From positions 3,040,501 to 3,104,500 of the forward strand of contig NZ_CP038267.1 of the NCBI RefSeq assembly GCF_004564375.1: a stretch of 64,000 nt of DNA, in the 5' to 3' direction. Below, one piece after another: positions 26,500-34,850 of the stretch (positions within the stretch are counted from its first letter, which is position 1; each line of letters begins with the position of its first letter). The notes beneath the pieces are model-generated. The model was not told the origin of the DNA and did no database searches. It saw nothing but the letters and a program-made list of their open reading frames with translations. This DNA comes from Nocardioides euryhalodurans. GTDB taxonomy: Bacteria; Actinomycetota; Actinomycetes; Propionibacteriales; Nocardioidaceae. Position numbers and translations under genes: made by a program.

Positions 26500-26795
26500 T
26501 GTGCGGCGCGACCGAGGGCGGGCTCTCCCTCGACGGGGTCGACGTGGCCAAGGAGGCCGTGATCCAGGGCCAGGTCGTGCGTGACGGCGAGCCGGTCGGC
26601 AACGCCTACGTACGCCTCCTCGACCGGACCGGCGAGTTCACGGCCGAGGTCCCGACGAGCGCGACCGGTCACTTCCGGTTCTTCGCCGGCGACGGCGAGT
26701 GGACGCTGCGCACCCTCGCGCCGAAGGCCGACCCGGTCGACCGTCGCGTGGTGGCGCAGACCGGCTCGGTGGCCGAGCTGACCATCCCTCTCTGA
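26499..26795 (+). CDS. DUF1416 (SseC-like) protein
   Basis: A 98-residue protein starting MCGATEGGLSLDGVDVAKEAVIQG, with a beta-rich transthyretin/CNA-B-like fold pattern (VIQGQVVRDGEPVGNAYVRLLD). It is the homologue of SseC of mycobacteria, always found behind the rhodanese gene. Its biochemical role is unknown. The conserved Met-Cys N terminus may be relevant to sulfur transfer. Its ATG overlaps the rhodanese stop. Confidence 0.9.
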   Translation: MCGATEGGLSLDGVDVAKEAVIQGQVVRDGEPVGNAYVRLLDRTGEFTAEVPTSATGHFRFFAGDGEWTLRTLAPKADPVDRRVVAQTGSVAELTIPL

Positions 26796-26827
26796 CCTGA
26801 CCGCGACGCCCCGGTGCGTCGTGGCCC

Positions 26828-26867
26828 GTCGCCACGGCCGAGGAGTGCCATCCTTGGCCGTGGCGAC
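26828..26867 (+). terminator. Strong hairpin ending the sulfurtransferase operon
   Basis: Perfect 12-bp arms 26828-26839 and 26856-26867 (GTCGCCACGGCC and its complement) extend inward by four more pairs, including one G-T wobble, to an 8-nt loop. It starts 32 bp after the DUF1416 stop. There is no T-tract, as is common in high-GC actinobacteria. Confidence 0.8.
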
Positions 26868-26894
26868 ACCTCTGCGGCAGGAGGAGCGGTCACG

Positions 26895-27971
26895 GTGGTC
26901 GAACGGGTCGTCCTGCACGTCGGGACCATGAAGTCCGGCACGACGTACCTCCAGCGCGTGCTCGACACGGGCGTGCTCGAGAGCGCTGGCGGCTTCTACG
27001 CCGGCGGGTCGTTCAAGGCCCAGGCGCGGGCGGTGGACAGCCTGCCGCAGTGGACGGAGCGGCGTCCGCCCCGTGCGTGGCGTGCCCTCGCCCAGCGGGT
27101 GCAGCACCGGCCGGGCACCGCCTTCTACTCCCACGAGTTCCTCTCCTTCGCCTCGAGGAAGCGGGTACGACGGGTCGTCGAGTCGTTCGGCGGGACGCCG
27201 GTGGACGTCGTCCTCACCGTCCGCGACCAGCACTCGGCGATCCCCGCGCAGTGGCAGACCTTCGTCCGCAACAGCGGGGTCGCCACCTGGGAGGAGTACG
27301 TCCGGGGCCTGGAGACCGTCCTCGAGGGCGGGCAACGACGTCGTACGCCCGCCGAGACCAACTATCGCCGCGCCCAGGGCGTCCAGCAGATCGTGGCCCG
27401 GTGGGGTGGTGACCCCGGGGTGTCGTCGGTCGCCGTGGCGCTCGTTCCCCCGCCCGGCTCCGCGCCCCAGCTGTTGTGGCAGCGCTTCTGCGAGGCCGCC
27501 GGGATCGAGGCGCCCGAGCCGCCGGACGTCGGCACCCGGCTCAACCCCTCCCTCGGCTACGCCTCGTGCGAGGTGGTCCGCCTGCTCAACCCGTCGCTGG
27601 CCGGCATGCGCCGGCCGGAGCCGGCGCGGGCGCGCCGGGTGGTCCTGGGCGCCCTGCTCTCACCCCGCGAACCGGAGGCGCGTCCGGTGCTCGACCGTAC
27701 GGGCGGTGACCTGGCCCGCGAGCTCAACCAGCGGATCCTGCGCGTCCTCGAGCGTCGGGGCGTCCGCGTCGTCGGCTCGGCCGGCGACCTTCCCGTGACG
27801 GGTGGCGAGGGGGAGGCGTCGTCGATCCCGCCGCCCGACCCCACGGAGCTGCGCCGCGCGGCGGAGCACGCCTGGGAGCGGTGCGTCCCCGGGGTCGCCC
27901 TGCCGCCGGGAGACGTCGACGACGTCGTCGCGGAGCTGGGGCGGCGCCTGGCGACGCGGTTCGGCCCGTGA
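26895..27971 (+). CDS. Sulfotransferase-like protein
   Basis: A 358-residue protein with the PAPS-binding loop HVGTMKSGTTYLQ at about 8-20 and the RDQHSAIPAQWQTFVRN segment, which matches the second (3'-phosphate) motif position. Such enzymes move sulfate from PAPS to hydroxyls of sugars or lipids. The frame is open upstream to 26814, but GTG at 26895 with GGAGGAGCGG just before it is the better start, after the terminator hairpin. The acceptor is unknown. PAPS could come from the CysD/CysN/CysC genes 15-20 kb away. Confidence 0.82.
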   Translation: MVERVVLHVGTMKSGTTYLQRVLDTGVLESAGGFYAGGSFKAQARAVDSLPQWTERRPPRAWRALAQRVQHRPGTAFYSHEFLSFASRKRVRRVVESFGGTPVDVVLTVRDQHSAIPAQWQTFVRNSGVATWEEYVRGLETVLEGGQRRRTPAETNYRRAQGVQQIVARWGGDPGVSSVAVALVPPPGSAPQLLWQRFCEAAGIEAPEPPDVGTRLNPSLGYASCEVVRLLNPSLAGMRRPEPARARRVVLGALLSPREPEARPVLDRTGGDLARELNQRILRVLERRGVRVVGSAGDLPVTGGEGEASSIPPPDPTELRRAAEHAWERCVPGVALPPGDVDDVVAELGRRLATRFGP

Positions 27972-28023
27972 CCGAGGCGTGGGCCGCGGCCACGACCGGA
28001 ACCGGCTGGTGCAGAATTTCGGC

Positions 28024-28302
28024 ATGACCGAGACCCGCTGGCGACACGCGCCCGAGGCGACCGACGTCGACTCCGGCGACCGGGTCGTGGTCGTGGACCT
28101 GACCGCACGGGACCCGCGGCCCCAGGTGCTCGAGGGCACCGCCGCGACGATCTGGCGGCTGCTCGCTGAGCCGCGGACCCAGGCCGAGCTGGTGACGGCC
28201 CTCACCGACGAGTACGACGACGTCGACCCCGCCCAGGTGGCTGCCGACACCGCGGGCTTCCTGCAGCAGCTCGCGGCCGCGGGGCTCGCCACGACCGTCT
28301 GA
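28024..28302 (+). CDS. PqqD family protein, orphan
   Basis: A 92-residue protein of the PqqD/RiPP-recognition-element fold: RHAPEATDVDSGDRVVVVDL, then LEGTAATIWRLLAEPRTQAELVTALTDEYD and a C-terminal helix. PqqD-like domains hold precursor peptides for radical-SAM or other tailoring enzymes. No precursor peptide, radical SAM enzyme or protease is found beside it, so it may act with enzymes elsewhere in the genome. The ATG at 28024 is preceded by weak Shine-Dalgarno sequence. Confidence 0.75.
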   Translation: MTETRWRHAPEATDVDSGDRVVVVDLTARDPRPQVLEGTAATIWRLLAEPRTQAELVTALTDEYDDVDPAQVAADTAGFLQQLAAAGLATTV

Positions 28303-28338
28303 GGAAGACTGACCGGCACGCCCGTCGCGAAGTCCCTC

Positions 28339-28599
28339 GTGCTGTTCGCCGTCGCCGCGCTCGCGGAGACCGGGGGCGCGTGGCTGGTCTGGCAGGGCGT
28401 CCGGGAGCAGCGCGGCTGGATCTGGGTGGGGGCCGGTGTCATCGCGCTCGGCCTCCACGGCGGTGTGTTCGTGGCCGGCTCGCTCGCGTGGGGGATGGCG
28501 GTCGACGGCTTCCGACCCGACCGCTACGACGTCGCGGGAGCCCTCATCTGCCTCGTCGGTGTCGCGGTCATCATGTACGCCCCACGCACGGCCGCCTGA
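28339..28599 (+). pseudogene. YnfA/UPF0060 family membrane protein with internal deletion
   Basis: An 86-residue frame clearly matching YnfA (small multidrug-resistance-like, normally ~108 residues with four helices). Helix 1 ([18 protein letters not shown]), the start of helix 2 ([13 protein letters not shown]), the end of helix 3 ([18 protein letters not shown]) and helix 4 ([15 protein letters not shown]) are present. About 20 residues between LGL and GGVF are missing in frame: the end of helix 2, the loop and the start of helix 3. The expected N terminus (KSLVLF) has no normal start codon either; only GTG at 28339 or CTG at 28309 is available. It is probably a decayed gene, though a shortened functional protein cannot be excluded. 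Confidence 0.7.
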
Positions 28600-28606
28600 C
28601 GCCTGA

Positions 28607-28633
28607 CGTTTCAGTTCGGCCCGATCTGAAACG
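28607..28633. promoter_or_regulatory. 27-bp near-perfect palindrome
   Basis: CGTTTCAG (28607-28614) and CTGAAACG (28626-28633) flank an inner TCGG-C-CCGA dyad. Only one T/T pair and the central base break symmetry over 27 bp. It begins 8 bp after the ynfA-like stop and lies ~145 bp before the HTH gene. It could be a high-affinity operator (perhaps for that HTH protein) or a transcription terminator. Confidence 0.6.
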
Positions 28634-28778
28634 GACGCCGCACGGACGGCTTCGTTTGCCACGCTGCTCGCAGGAACCGGGGGAGGGACCGGCGGCCCGA
28701 GAGCAGCGGGGTGTTGTGCGAGGGCCGTCGGGACCCGGAATCCACCACGCCCCCGTCGCGGGGTGCGACCATGGCGAC

Positions 28779-30277
28779 GTGGGCCATGGGGGGCTGATCG
28801 CACTCGACGACACCACGCCGCTCAACGGACCGTCGATCGACCCGGCCGTCCGGATCGGGTGGGTGGTGCGGACCGCGCGCCTGCTCCGGCAGGAGCCGGG
28901 CAACCGTCGTCTCGAGGACCTCGCCCGCCGCACCGGCTCCAACGCCACCCGCCTGCACCGCCTCGAGACCGGCCAGCTCCGCGACGGGCTCCTCGTCGAT
29001 GCCTACGAGCGTGCCCTCGACCTGCCGGGAGGCTCGCTGCGCGCGCCGATCGACATCATGTGCCGGACCTTCCGGAGGAGCAGTCCGCGGGACAGGGCGC
29101 CGGGCGCCCCGATCGACCGGGTGCACGACCTGTCCCGGCTGACGGAGCTCCTCCTCGACGAGGGGCAGCACCCCACCGGGGGGCAGTGGCTCGACTGGGC
29201 GCGCGCGGTGTCGCAGCCCGGGGCGATCGGGCTGCCCGACTTCCTGGCCCAGCCGCTGGTGCACCGCCTCGCCAGCGAGCTGGGGCGCTCGGTCTCCCAC
29301 GGCTATCCCTCGCGCTACGAGGCGCTCTCGCTGCTGCGCTGCAGCGCCTACGGCGGAGTGGTGCTCGCGGTGGCCCGGGAGGTGGTCGCCGACCCGCACG
29401 TGCAGGGACTTCTCGACCTGATGAGCGCGGTGGGGGAGTCGGTGACGCCGGCCGCGGTCGGCTGGTGCCTGGACCTGCTCGACGACCCGCGCGACCGGGT
29501 CGTGACCGGTGGCGCGCTCGCCCTCGAGAACATGGGGCAGATCACCGACGCGGCCACCTTCTGGGACCCGCTGGTGCCGACGCTGGTCGGCCGACTGGCC
29601 GCCGCCGAGGAGGGCGGACACCGGTGGGAGTGGCTCTCCCACCTGCTCCGGCTGGTGCCGCAGCCGGTCCGTGAGGGCCACGACGTCCGGGCCGCCCTCC
29701 CGCTGGCGCCGCTCGCGGACATTCCCGACTGGAGCCGGACGCACCGCAACCGGCACTGGATGGCGTGCCGCGCCAGGGCGGCCGAGATCGCCCGGCGGTT
29801 GGGGCTTCCCGACGAGCCGGTGCTGGCGCGGCTGCTGTTCGACATCGCCGTCAGCCCGTGGGAGTCCCGCGCGGTGACCAGCTACATGCTCGTCGGCGCC
29901 GTGCCGAGGTCGCGGCGCTGGTCGGCGACCGGCTGGCCGCGTTCGCGGAGGAGACCCGCGACGAGGTGCTCGCGGCCCGCGCCGTACGCCGCCTGCCGGG
30001 CACCCTCCACGGCACCTTCCCCGCCGCGGCCGAGCGCTGGCTGGCCGGTGAGGACGAGGTGCTCCGCAACTGCGCGGTGCGGATGGCCGGCGCGGCCGGC
30101 CGGCTGGTCGCCGAGCCGGTGCTCGAGGAGGCGCTGCGCACCAGCCGCTGCGCCGCGACGTACGCCGCCGGCATGACCGGCCACCCGATCCTCGTCCGCT
30201 GGGCCGGCGACGCCGACCCCGAGGTGAGCGGTGCGGCCACCTGGTGGCTGCGCCACGGCACCCGGGTGGCCGGCTGA
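28779..30277 (+). pseudogene. HTH (XRE-like) domain protein, frameshifted
   Basis: A ~500-residue protein in two frames. Residues 1-374 (from GTG 28779) start with a helix-turn-helix, VVRTARLLRQEPGNRRLEDL ... TRLHRLETGQ, followed by a long helical region. At about 29900 coding sense moves to another frame: MLVGA is followed by RAEVAALVGDRLAAFAEE and continues to the TGA at 30275-30277 (ATWWLRHGTRVAG). The shift equals loss of one base, most simply a C from a GCC(C)GTGCC run at 29898-29906. It may be a real mutation or a homopolymer sequencing error. HEAT-like repeats in the C-terminal part are possible. The function is unknown. The start codon is uncertain. Confidence 0.7.
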
Positions 30278-30482
30278 GTGGCACGCGGCCCGACCGTGGC
30301 GCACGAGCCTGGTGTGGATGGTGGGACGTCCCGGGGTCTCGACGTATGCTGCTGCCAAGCGTGGGTCGTGGGGTCCACCGCTGGGGGACGATGTCGAGCG
30401 CCTCCAGGCGTCCCGCGGTGTCCTCGACCACCGTGAGACCTGGAGCAGAGCTCCATCCTTGCCCTTCCTCGGGAGTCCGCTG
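30278..30482 (+). other. Intergenic leader upstream of the glycoside hydrolase pair
   Basis: These 205 bp have no gene. TATGCT at 30345-30350 could be a -10 box, giving a 5' leader of ~125 nt. Near its end is a short hairpin, TGGAGC (30441-30446) with GCTCCA (30450-30455). I do not recognise a known riboswitch. Confidence 0.35.
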
Positions 30483-31757
30483 ATGTCCCTCAACGCCCAC
30501 CGGTCCGTCCGCGCGCTCGTCGCCCTCGGACTCGCCCCTCTCCTCGTGCTGAGCACCCTGCTGGCCTCCGCGCCCGCCCAGGCGCAGAAGATCCGGCCGA
30601 CGTTCTTCGGCATGCACGACGGACTGATCTCGAGCGGATCGATTCCGGGCGTCGAGCTCGGTGCGGTGCGGCTCTGGGACTCCGGCACGAGCTGGCGCCA
30701 GATCGAGACGGCGAACGGTGTCTTCGACTTCACCGCCACGGACCAGGCCGTCGAGAACGCGGAGGCTGCCGGACTCCGTCCGATGCTCGTCCTGGGCCAG
30801 ACCCCCCGGTTCCACGCCACGAAGCGCAACGCCGCCGGTGCGTACGGCCGAGGCGCCACCAGCATGCCGAGGATCGCGGCCTGGACCCGCTACGTCGGGC
30901 GGGTCGCGCAGCGCTACGGCAACCGTGTCGACTACCAGATCTGGAACGAGCCCAACGTCAAGAACTACTGGACCGGCACCACTGCCCAGATGGCCAAGCT
31001 GACCGCGACGGCGTCGACCAGGATCAAGCGAGCCGCCGGCCGCAGGGCCACCGTGGTCGCCCCGGCCTTCCCGCTGCGCCTGAAGGGCCAGCAGGGCTGG
31101 TACACGAAGTACTGGGCCTCCAAGGTCGGGCGCAAGAGCGTGGCCGCCTTCGTCAACGTCGTGGCGGTCAACCTCTACCCCGAGGCGAAGCAGGCACCCG
31201 AGGCGCAGCTCCAGCTGCTGAACATCGCCAAGCGGCAGCTGCCCAAGGCGGCACGCAAGAAGCCGATGTGGAACACCGAGATCAACTACGGACTCCTCGG
31301 TGGGGACACCGCCAGGCGGATCTCCGCGGCGAAGCAGGCCTCCTTCGTCGCCCGCACCCTCCTGCTGAATGCCGCGAGCCCGATCCGCCGCGTCTACTGG
31401 TACCGCTGGGCCGTCGGCCCCATCGCCAACACCCACCTCGTCGAGGACGACCGCACCACCCTGACCCGGGCTGGTCGGGCGTGGGACACGGTCCACGGCT
31501 GGATCAACCGGACCGACGTGAAGAGCTGCTCCCAGGCGCGCCGGGGCAAGCTGAAGGGCGTCTACACCTGCACCGTCCGGGTGAGCCGGACCGAGGTCCG
31601 CCGGGTCCACTGGAAGCCCTCCGGGAGGGCGGCGACCATCACCACGCCCCGCTCGACGCGCTCCTGGACCAACCTCGCCGGGACCACGACCGACCGCAAC
31701 GGCCGCTACCGCCTCAGGGTCGGATCGCTCCCGGTCATGGTGAGCTCCCGCAGCTGA
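30483..31757 (+). CDS. Secreted glycoside hydrolase (GH39/PslG-like TIM barrel), paralogue 1
   Basis: A 424-residue secreted protein with a Sec signal peptide (about 1-35, ending APAQA). The TIM-barrel region has RPTFFGMHDG, RLWDSGTSW, the acid/base glutamate in WNEP at about E156 and the nucleophile glutamate in WNTEINYG at about E266, then YWYRWAVGPIANTHL. The catalytic spacing is that of clan GH-A retaining enzymes such as GH39. It probably trims or cuts the cell's own surface polysaccharide, since it heads a block of polysaccharide genes. A second copy follows 39 bp downstream. The ATG at 30483 begins the signal peptide. Confidence 0.85.
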   Translation: MSLNAHRSVRALVALGLAPLLVLSTLLASAPAQAQKIRPTFFGMHDGLISSGSIPGVELGAVRLWDSGTSWRQIETANGVFDFTATDQAVENAEAAGLRPMLVLGQTPRFHATKRNAAGAYGRGATSMPRIAAWTRYVGRVAQRYGNRVDYQIWNEPNVKNYWTGTTAQMAKLTATASTRIKRAAGRRATVVAPAFPLRLKGQQGWYTKYWASKVGRKSVAAFVNVVAVNLYPEAKQAPEAQLQLLNIAKRQLPKAARKKPMWNTEINYGLLGGDTARRISAAKQASFVARTLLLNAASPIRRVYWYRWAVGPIANTHLVEDDRTTLTRAGRAWDTVHGWINRTDVKSCSQARRGKLKGVYTCTVRVSRTEVRRVHWKPSGRAATITTPRSTRSWTNLAGTTTDRNGRYRLRVGSLPVMVSSRS

Positions 31758-31796
31758 CCGGCCCACCCACGGAGCCCACGCGCCGGAGAGGAATGC

Positions 31797-33152
31797 ATGC
31801 TGCTGCGTCGACACCGTCGACAACCCCTCACGCTCCTGGTCGCTGCCCTGCTCGTCGGTGTCACCGCCTGCTCAGCCGGTGACACCGACGTGGGCGGGAC
31901 CGAGGCCCCCACCCCGTCGGCCGCAACCTCGCCGTCCGAGACCGGAGCGCCGAGCGCGCCGTCGGACGAGGGTGCGGAGGACGAGGCGACCAGGATGCGC
32001 GTACGACCGAGCTTCTTCGGCATGCACGAGGGACGGGTGGCCACGGGCGTCGCCCCTGAGGCTCCGGTCGGTGCGCTGCGCTTCTGGGACTCCGGCACCA
32101 GCTGGCTCCACGTGGAGACCAGCCCCGGACAGTTCTCCTGGGGTGCGCTGGACACCGCGGTCGCCACGTCGGAGGCCGCGCGAGCACGGCCGCTGCTCGT
32201 GATGGGGCAGACGCCCACGTTCCACGCCTCCCAGCCGGCGCAGGAGGCGGCGTACGGCCCGGGCGCTGCGTCCATGCCGGACGTGGACGCGTGGCGGCGC
32301 TACGTCACGGCCGTGGCCGAACGGTACGGCGACCGGATCGACTACCAGGTCTGGAACGAGACCAACATCAAGGGCTACTGGGCGGGGACTCCCCGGCAGA
32401 TGGCCGAGCTCACCGTGGTCGCGAGCCGGGCGATCCGGCAGGTGGTGCCACGAGCGACGGTGGTGGCTCCTCCGTTCGCGCTGCGGCTCGCCGGTCAGCG
32501 ACGGTACTTCGAGGACTACTGGTCGCTCCAGTCGCGCCGCACCGACCTGGCTGGTTCGGTCGACGCGGTCGCCGTCCACCTCTACCCACCGGCCGAGGAG
32601 CTCCCCGAGACGCAGGTCCGCCTGCTCGAAGGTGCCCGCGAGGTGCTGGCGCAGCAGGGTGTCGACCTCCCGGTCTGGAACACCGAGATCAACTTCGGGC
32701 TCCTGGGTGGCCCGGAGCCGCCGCCGATCCCCGAGGAGCGGCAGCGTGCGTTCCTGATGCGGACCTACCTGCTCAACGCGGGTCTCGGCGTAGAACGGGT
32801 CTACTGGTACCGCTGGGACATCAGCCGGATCGCCAACACCTACCTCACCGAGGAGGACGTCACGACCGAGACCCTCGCCGGGCGCTCCTTCGACGTGGTC
32901 CGTGCGTGGCTGGGGGGCACCGTGGCGGAGGAGTGCCTCCCGTCGGAGACCGACCGCGGGGTGTGGAGCTGCACGGTGCGCAAGGGGCGCGAGGAGCGGT
33001 CCTTCTGGTGGCGGGCCCACGGGCCGGCCACCCGTGTCGTCGTCCGGGACGCCCTGTCGTGGACCGACGCCGACGGCGACGTGACCAGGTGCCGCGACAC
33101 CTGTCGGGTGCCGGTGGGTGAGACGCCGGTGATGGTCGTGGCGCGGTCGTGA
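31797..33152 (+). CDS. Lipoprotein glycoside hydrolase (GH39/PslG-like), paralogue 2
   Basis: A 451-residue paralogue of the upstream protein, but lipid-anchored: the signal peptide ends in the lipobox VTAC with C25. A Thr/Ser/Pro/acidic linker to ~60 follows, then RPSFFGMHEG, RFWDSGTSW, the likely acid/base E188 in WNET (Pro replaced by Thr relative to paralogue 1), the nucleophile E297 in WNTEINFG, and YWYRWDISRIANTYL. Two cysteine pairs near the C terminus may form disulfides. It has a GGAGAGGA ribosome-binding site. Its stop overlaps the VanZ-like gene by 4 bp. One released and one membrane-anchored enzyme suggests division of labour. Confidence 0.85.
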   Translation: MLLRRHRRQPLTLLVAALLVGVTACSAGDTDVGGTEAPTPSAATSPSETGAPSAPSDEGAEDEATRMRVRPSFFGMHEGRVATGVAPEAPVGALRFWDSGTSWLHVETSPGQFSWGALDTAVATSEAARARPLLVMGQTPTFHASQPAQEAAYGPGAASMPDVDAWRRYVTAVAERYGDRIDYQVWNETNIKGYWAGTPRQMAELTVVASRAIRQVVPRATVVAPPFALRLAGQRRYFEDYWSLQSRRTDLAGSVDAVAVHLYPPAEELPETQVRLLEGAREVLAQQGVDLPVWNTEINFGLLGGPEPPPIPEERQRAFLMRTYLLNAGLGVERVYWYRWDISRIANTYLTEEDVTTETLAGRSFDVVRAWLGGTVAEECLPSETDRGVWSCTVRKGREERSFWWRAHGPATRVVVRDALSWTDADGDVTRCRDTCRVPVGETPVMVVARS

Positions 33153-33598
33153 CGTCGAGTCCCGTCACCGCGGTCCGTCTCGTGGCGGCGGGCCTTCTGT
33201 GCGGCTACGTGCTGCTGATCTCCGCCGTCCTGCTGTCGGCCGACCAGTCACTCCCGACGGACGTGATCGCTCGCACGGAGCAGGCCTTGCGCGAGCGCGG
33301 GGCACCGGACTGGATGACGTGGGGAGACCGGGTCCAGATGATGCTGAACGCCTTCATGTTCGCTCCCATCACCGCCCTGGCCTCGCTCGCGTTCCCCCGA
33401 CAGGCCTGGGGGAACTGGGTGGCCTACGCCTTCCTGGCGTCGGGCGCCGTCGAGGTGGTGCAGGCCTTCGCGCTCGAGCCTCGGTCCGCCGAGTACGTCG
33501 ACGTGGTGGCCAACACCCTCGGCGGCCTGATGGGGGCGGTCGTCGTGCTTCCTGTGACGGCCTGGATGAGGGCGGTCAACGACCGGCGATCTCCGTGA
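33149..33598 (+). CDS. VanZ-like membrane protein
   Basis: A 149-residue membrane protein with about four hydrophobic helices and the VanZ-like segments MMLNAFMFAPITALASLAFP and SAEYVDVVANTLGGLMGAVVV. Start GTG overlaps the hydrolase stop (GTGA), so it is coupled to it. It is a second VanZ-like protein besides 10015-10437. The function is unknown. Its 3' end overlaps the convergent glycosyltransferase by 23 bp. Confidence 0.82.
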   Translation: MTSSPVTAVRLVAAGLLCGYVLLISAVLLSADQSLPTDVIARTEQALRERGAPDWMTWGDRVQMMLNAFMFAPITALASLAFPRQAWGNWVAYAFLASGAVEVVQAFALEPRSAEYVDVVANTLGGLMGAVVVLPVTAWMRAVNDRRSP

Positions 33599-34664
33599 GC
33601 ATCCGCAGGTAGCGCTCCGCCACGTCGTCCCAGCGATAGGTCGCCGCGGCGTGCTGCTGCCCGAGTGCTCCTCGCTTGCGGGCGCCTTCGGGATCGGCGT
33701 CGTCGCCACGGATCTCAGCCGCAACGGTGGCGGGGTCCGAGAAGAAGCGAGCGTGCCCGGCGGTGACCTCACGGTTGAAGTTGACGTCGTAGGCCGTCAC
33801 CGGCGCTGCGCATCCGAGCGCCCGCAGCAGCGACGGGTTCGTGCCACCGACCGAGTGGCCGTGAAGGTAGCTCAACGAGTTCGCGTAGAGTTGGTTGAGC
33901 AGGTCCTGGTCCCAGACGGCGCCGACGAAGCGGGCGTCGGACTCTCCCGCAGCGCCACGGATGTCGGCGATGTGATCGTCCCCGTAGGGCGCCGACCCGA
34001 CCACCACCAGGGGGTGGGGGGATCCTGCTGCGGCGTAGCCGCGCACGATGACGTCGACGTGGTTCTCGGGCTCGAGCCGAGCCACGACGAGGTGGTACGC
34101 CCCGGGGGAGAGGGCCAGCTCGCCGAGCCGGTCGGCGCCCGGGTCCATGATGGGGGCTCCGTACGGGATGACGTGGCTGTCCACGCCATAGGTCTCCCGC
34201 AGGTGGTCGGCGATGCCCTGGGCGTCGGCGATGAGCGCCAGACCGGACGACGCGGCGTACCTCTCGGCCCAGCGGTAGTACCGCGCGCCTGCTCCCTGCC
34301 ACTTGGCCCGCTTCCACTCCAGGCCGTCCACGTGGACGGCCGTCGGGATGCGGCGGGCCTTCAGGAGGGGGATGAACGGCGCGTTGCCGGCGTTGAAGAG
34401 GACCGCTGCGTCCGGGCGGTGCCGGGCCGCATGGGCCACGGACAGGCCGCTGTGGCTGAGGGTCTCCAGCGACCGCTTCCGCAGTGCTGGGAGGTTCACC
34501 AGCGTCATCCCGAGGTGTTCCTCGAGTGTCTGGTCGGGGTTGCGGCAGTAGACCGTCACCCGATGCCCGTCGGCCGCCATCCGCGACCCGATCTCCTCGA
34601 CCGCGGTCTCGAACCCGCCGTACTGCGCGGGCACCCCGCGGGTCCCGATCATCGCGACGTGCAC
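33576..34664 (-). CDS. DUF1972-type glycosyltransferase (GT4-like)
   Basis: A 362-residue GT-B glycosyltransferase. The N terminus, MHVAMIGTRGVPAQYGGFETAVEEIG, is the DUF1972 signature of rhamnosyl- and related transferases. The C-terminal half has the nucleotide-sugar site (SYLHGHSVGGTNPSLLRALGC) including the catalytic Glu/Gly region in modified form. The frame is open far upstream, but GTG at 34664, with a GGAAGGA sequence before it, gives the family start. It is the only minus-strand gene in this part and faces the operon at 34851. The sugar donor is not determined; dTDP-rhamnose is available in the cell. Confidence 0.9.
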   Translation of the reverse strand: MHVAMIGTRGVPAQYGGFETAVEEIGSRMAADGHRVTVYCRNPDQTLEEHLGMTLVNLPALRKRSLETLSHSGLSVAHAARHRPDAAVLFNAGNAPFIPLLKARRIPTAVHVDGLEWKRAKWQGAGARYYRWAERYAASSGLALIADAQGIADHLRETYGVDSHVIPYGAPIMDPGADRLGELALSPGAYHLVVARLEPENHVDVIVRGYAAAGSPHPLVVVGSAPYGDDHIADIRGAAGESDARFVGAVWDQDLLNQLYANSLSYLHGHSVGGTNPSLLRALGCAAPVTAYDVNFNREVTAGHARFFSDPATVAAEIRGDDADPEGARKRGALGQQHAAATYRWDDVAERYLRMLTEIAGR

Positions 34665-34850
34665 AACGTCCTTCCGTCCAGGCCGAGTTCTTGGATGTTC
34701 CTGACCGTATCGCCGTCCGGACCTGCGGCCGCCACCGGAGGGCAGATTGTCACCCGCCGGGCGGGGCGACTGGGCGCCACGCAACGCCCTCCTTAGGATG
34801 CTCGCGTAGTCGCTTGGTGCATTGACGGCCCGCCAACACGATTGAGGTTC

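Noticed and set aside
30278..30482. c-di-GMP riboswitch before the glycoside hydrolase genes
   Set aside because: The leader lacks the conserved GEMM core. Only a small hairpin is present.
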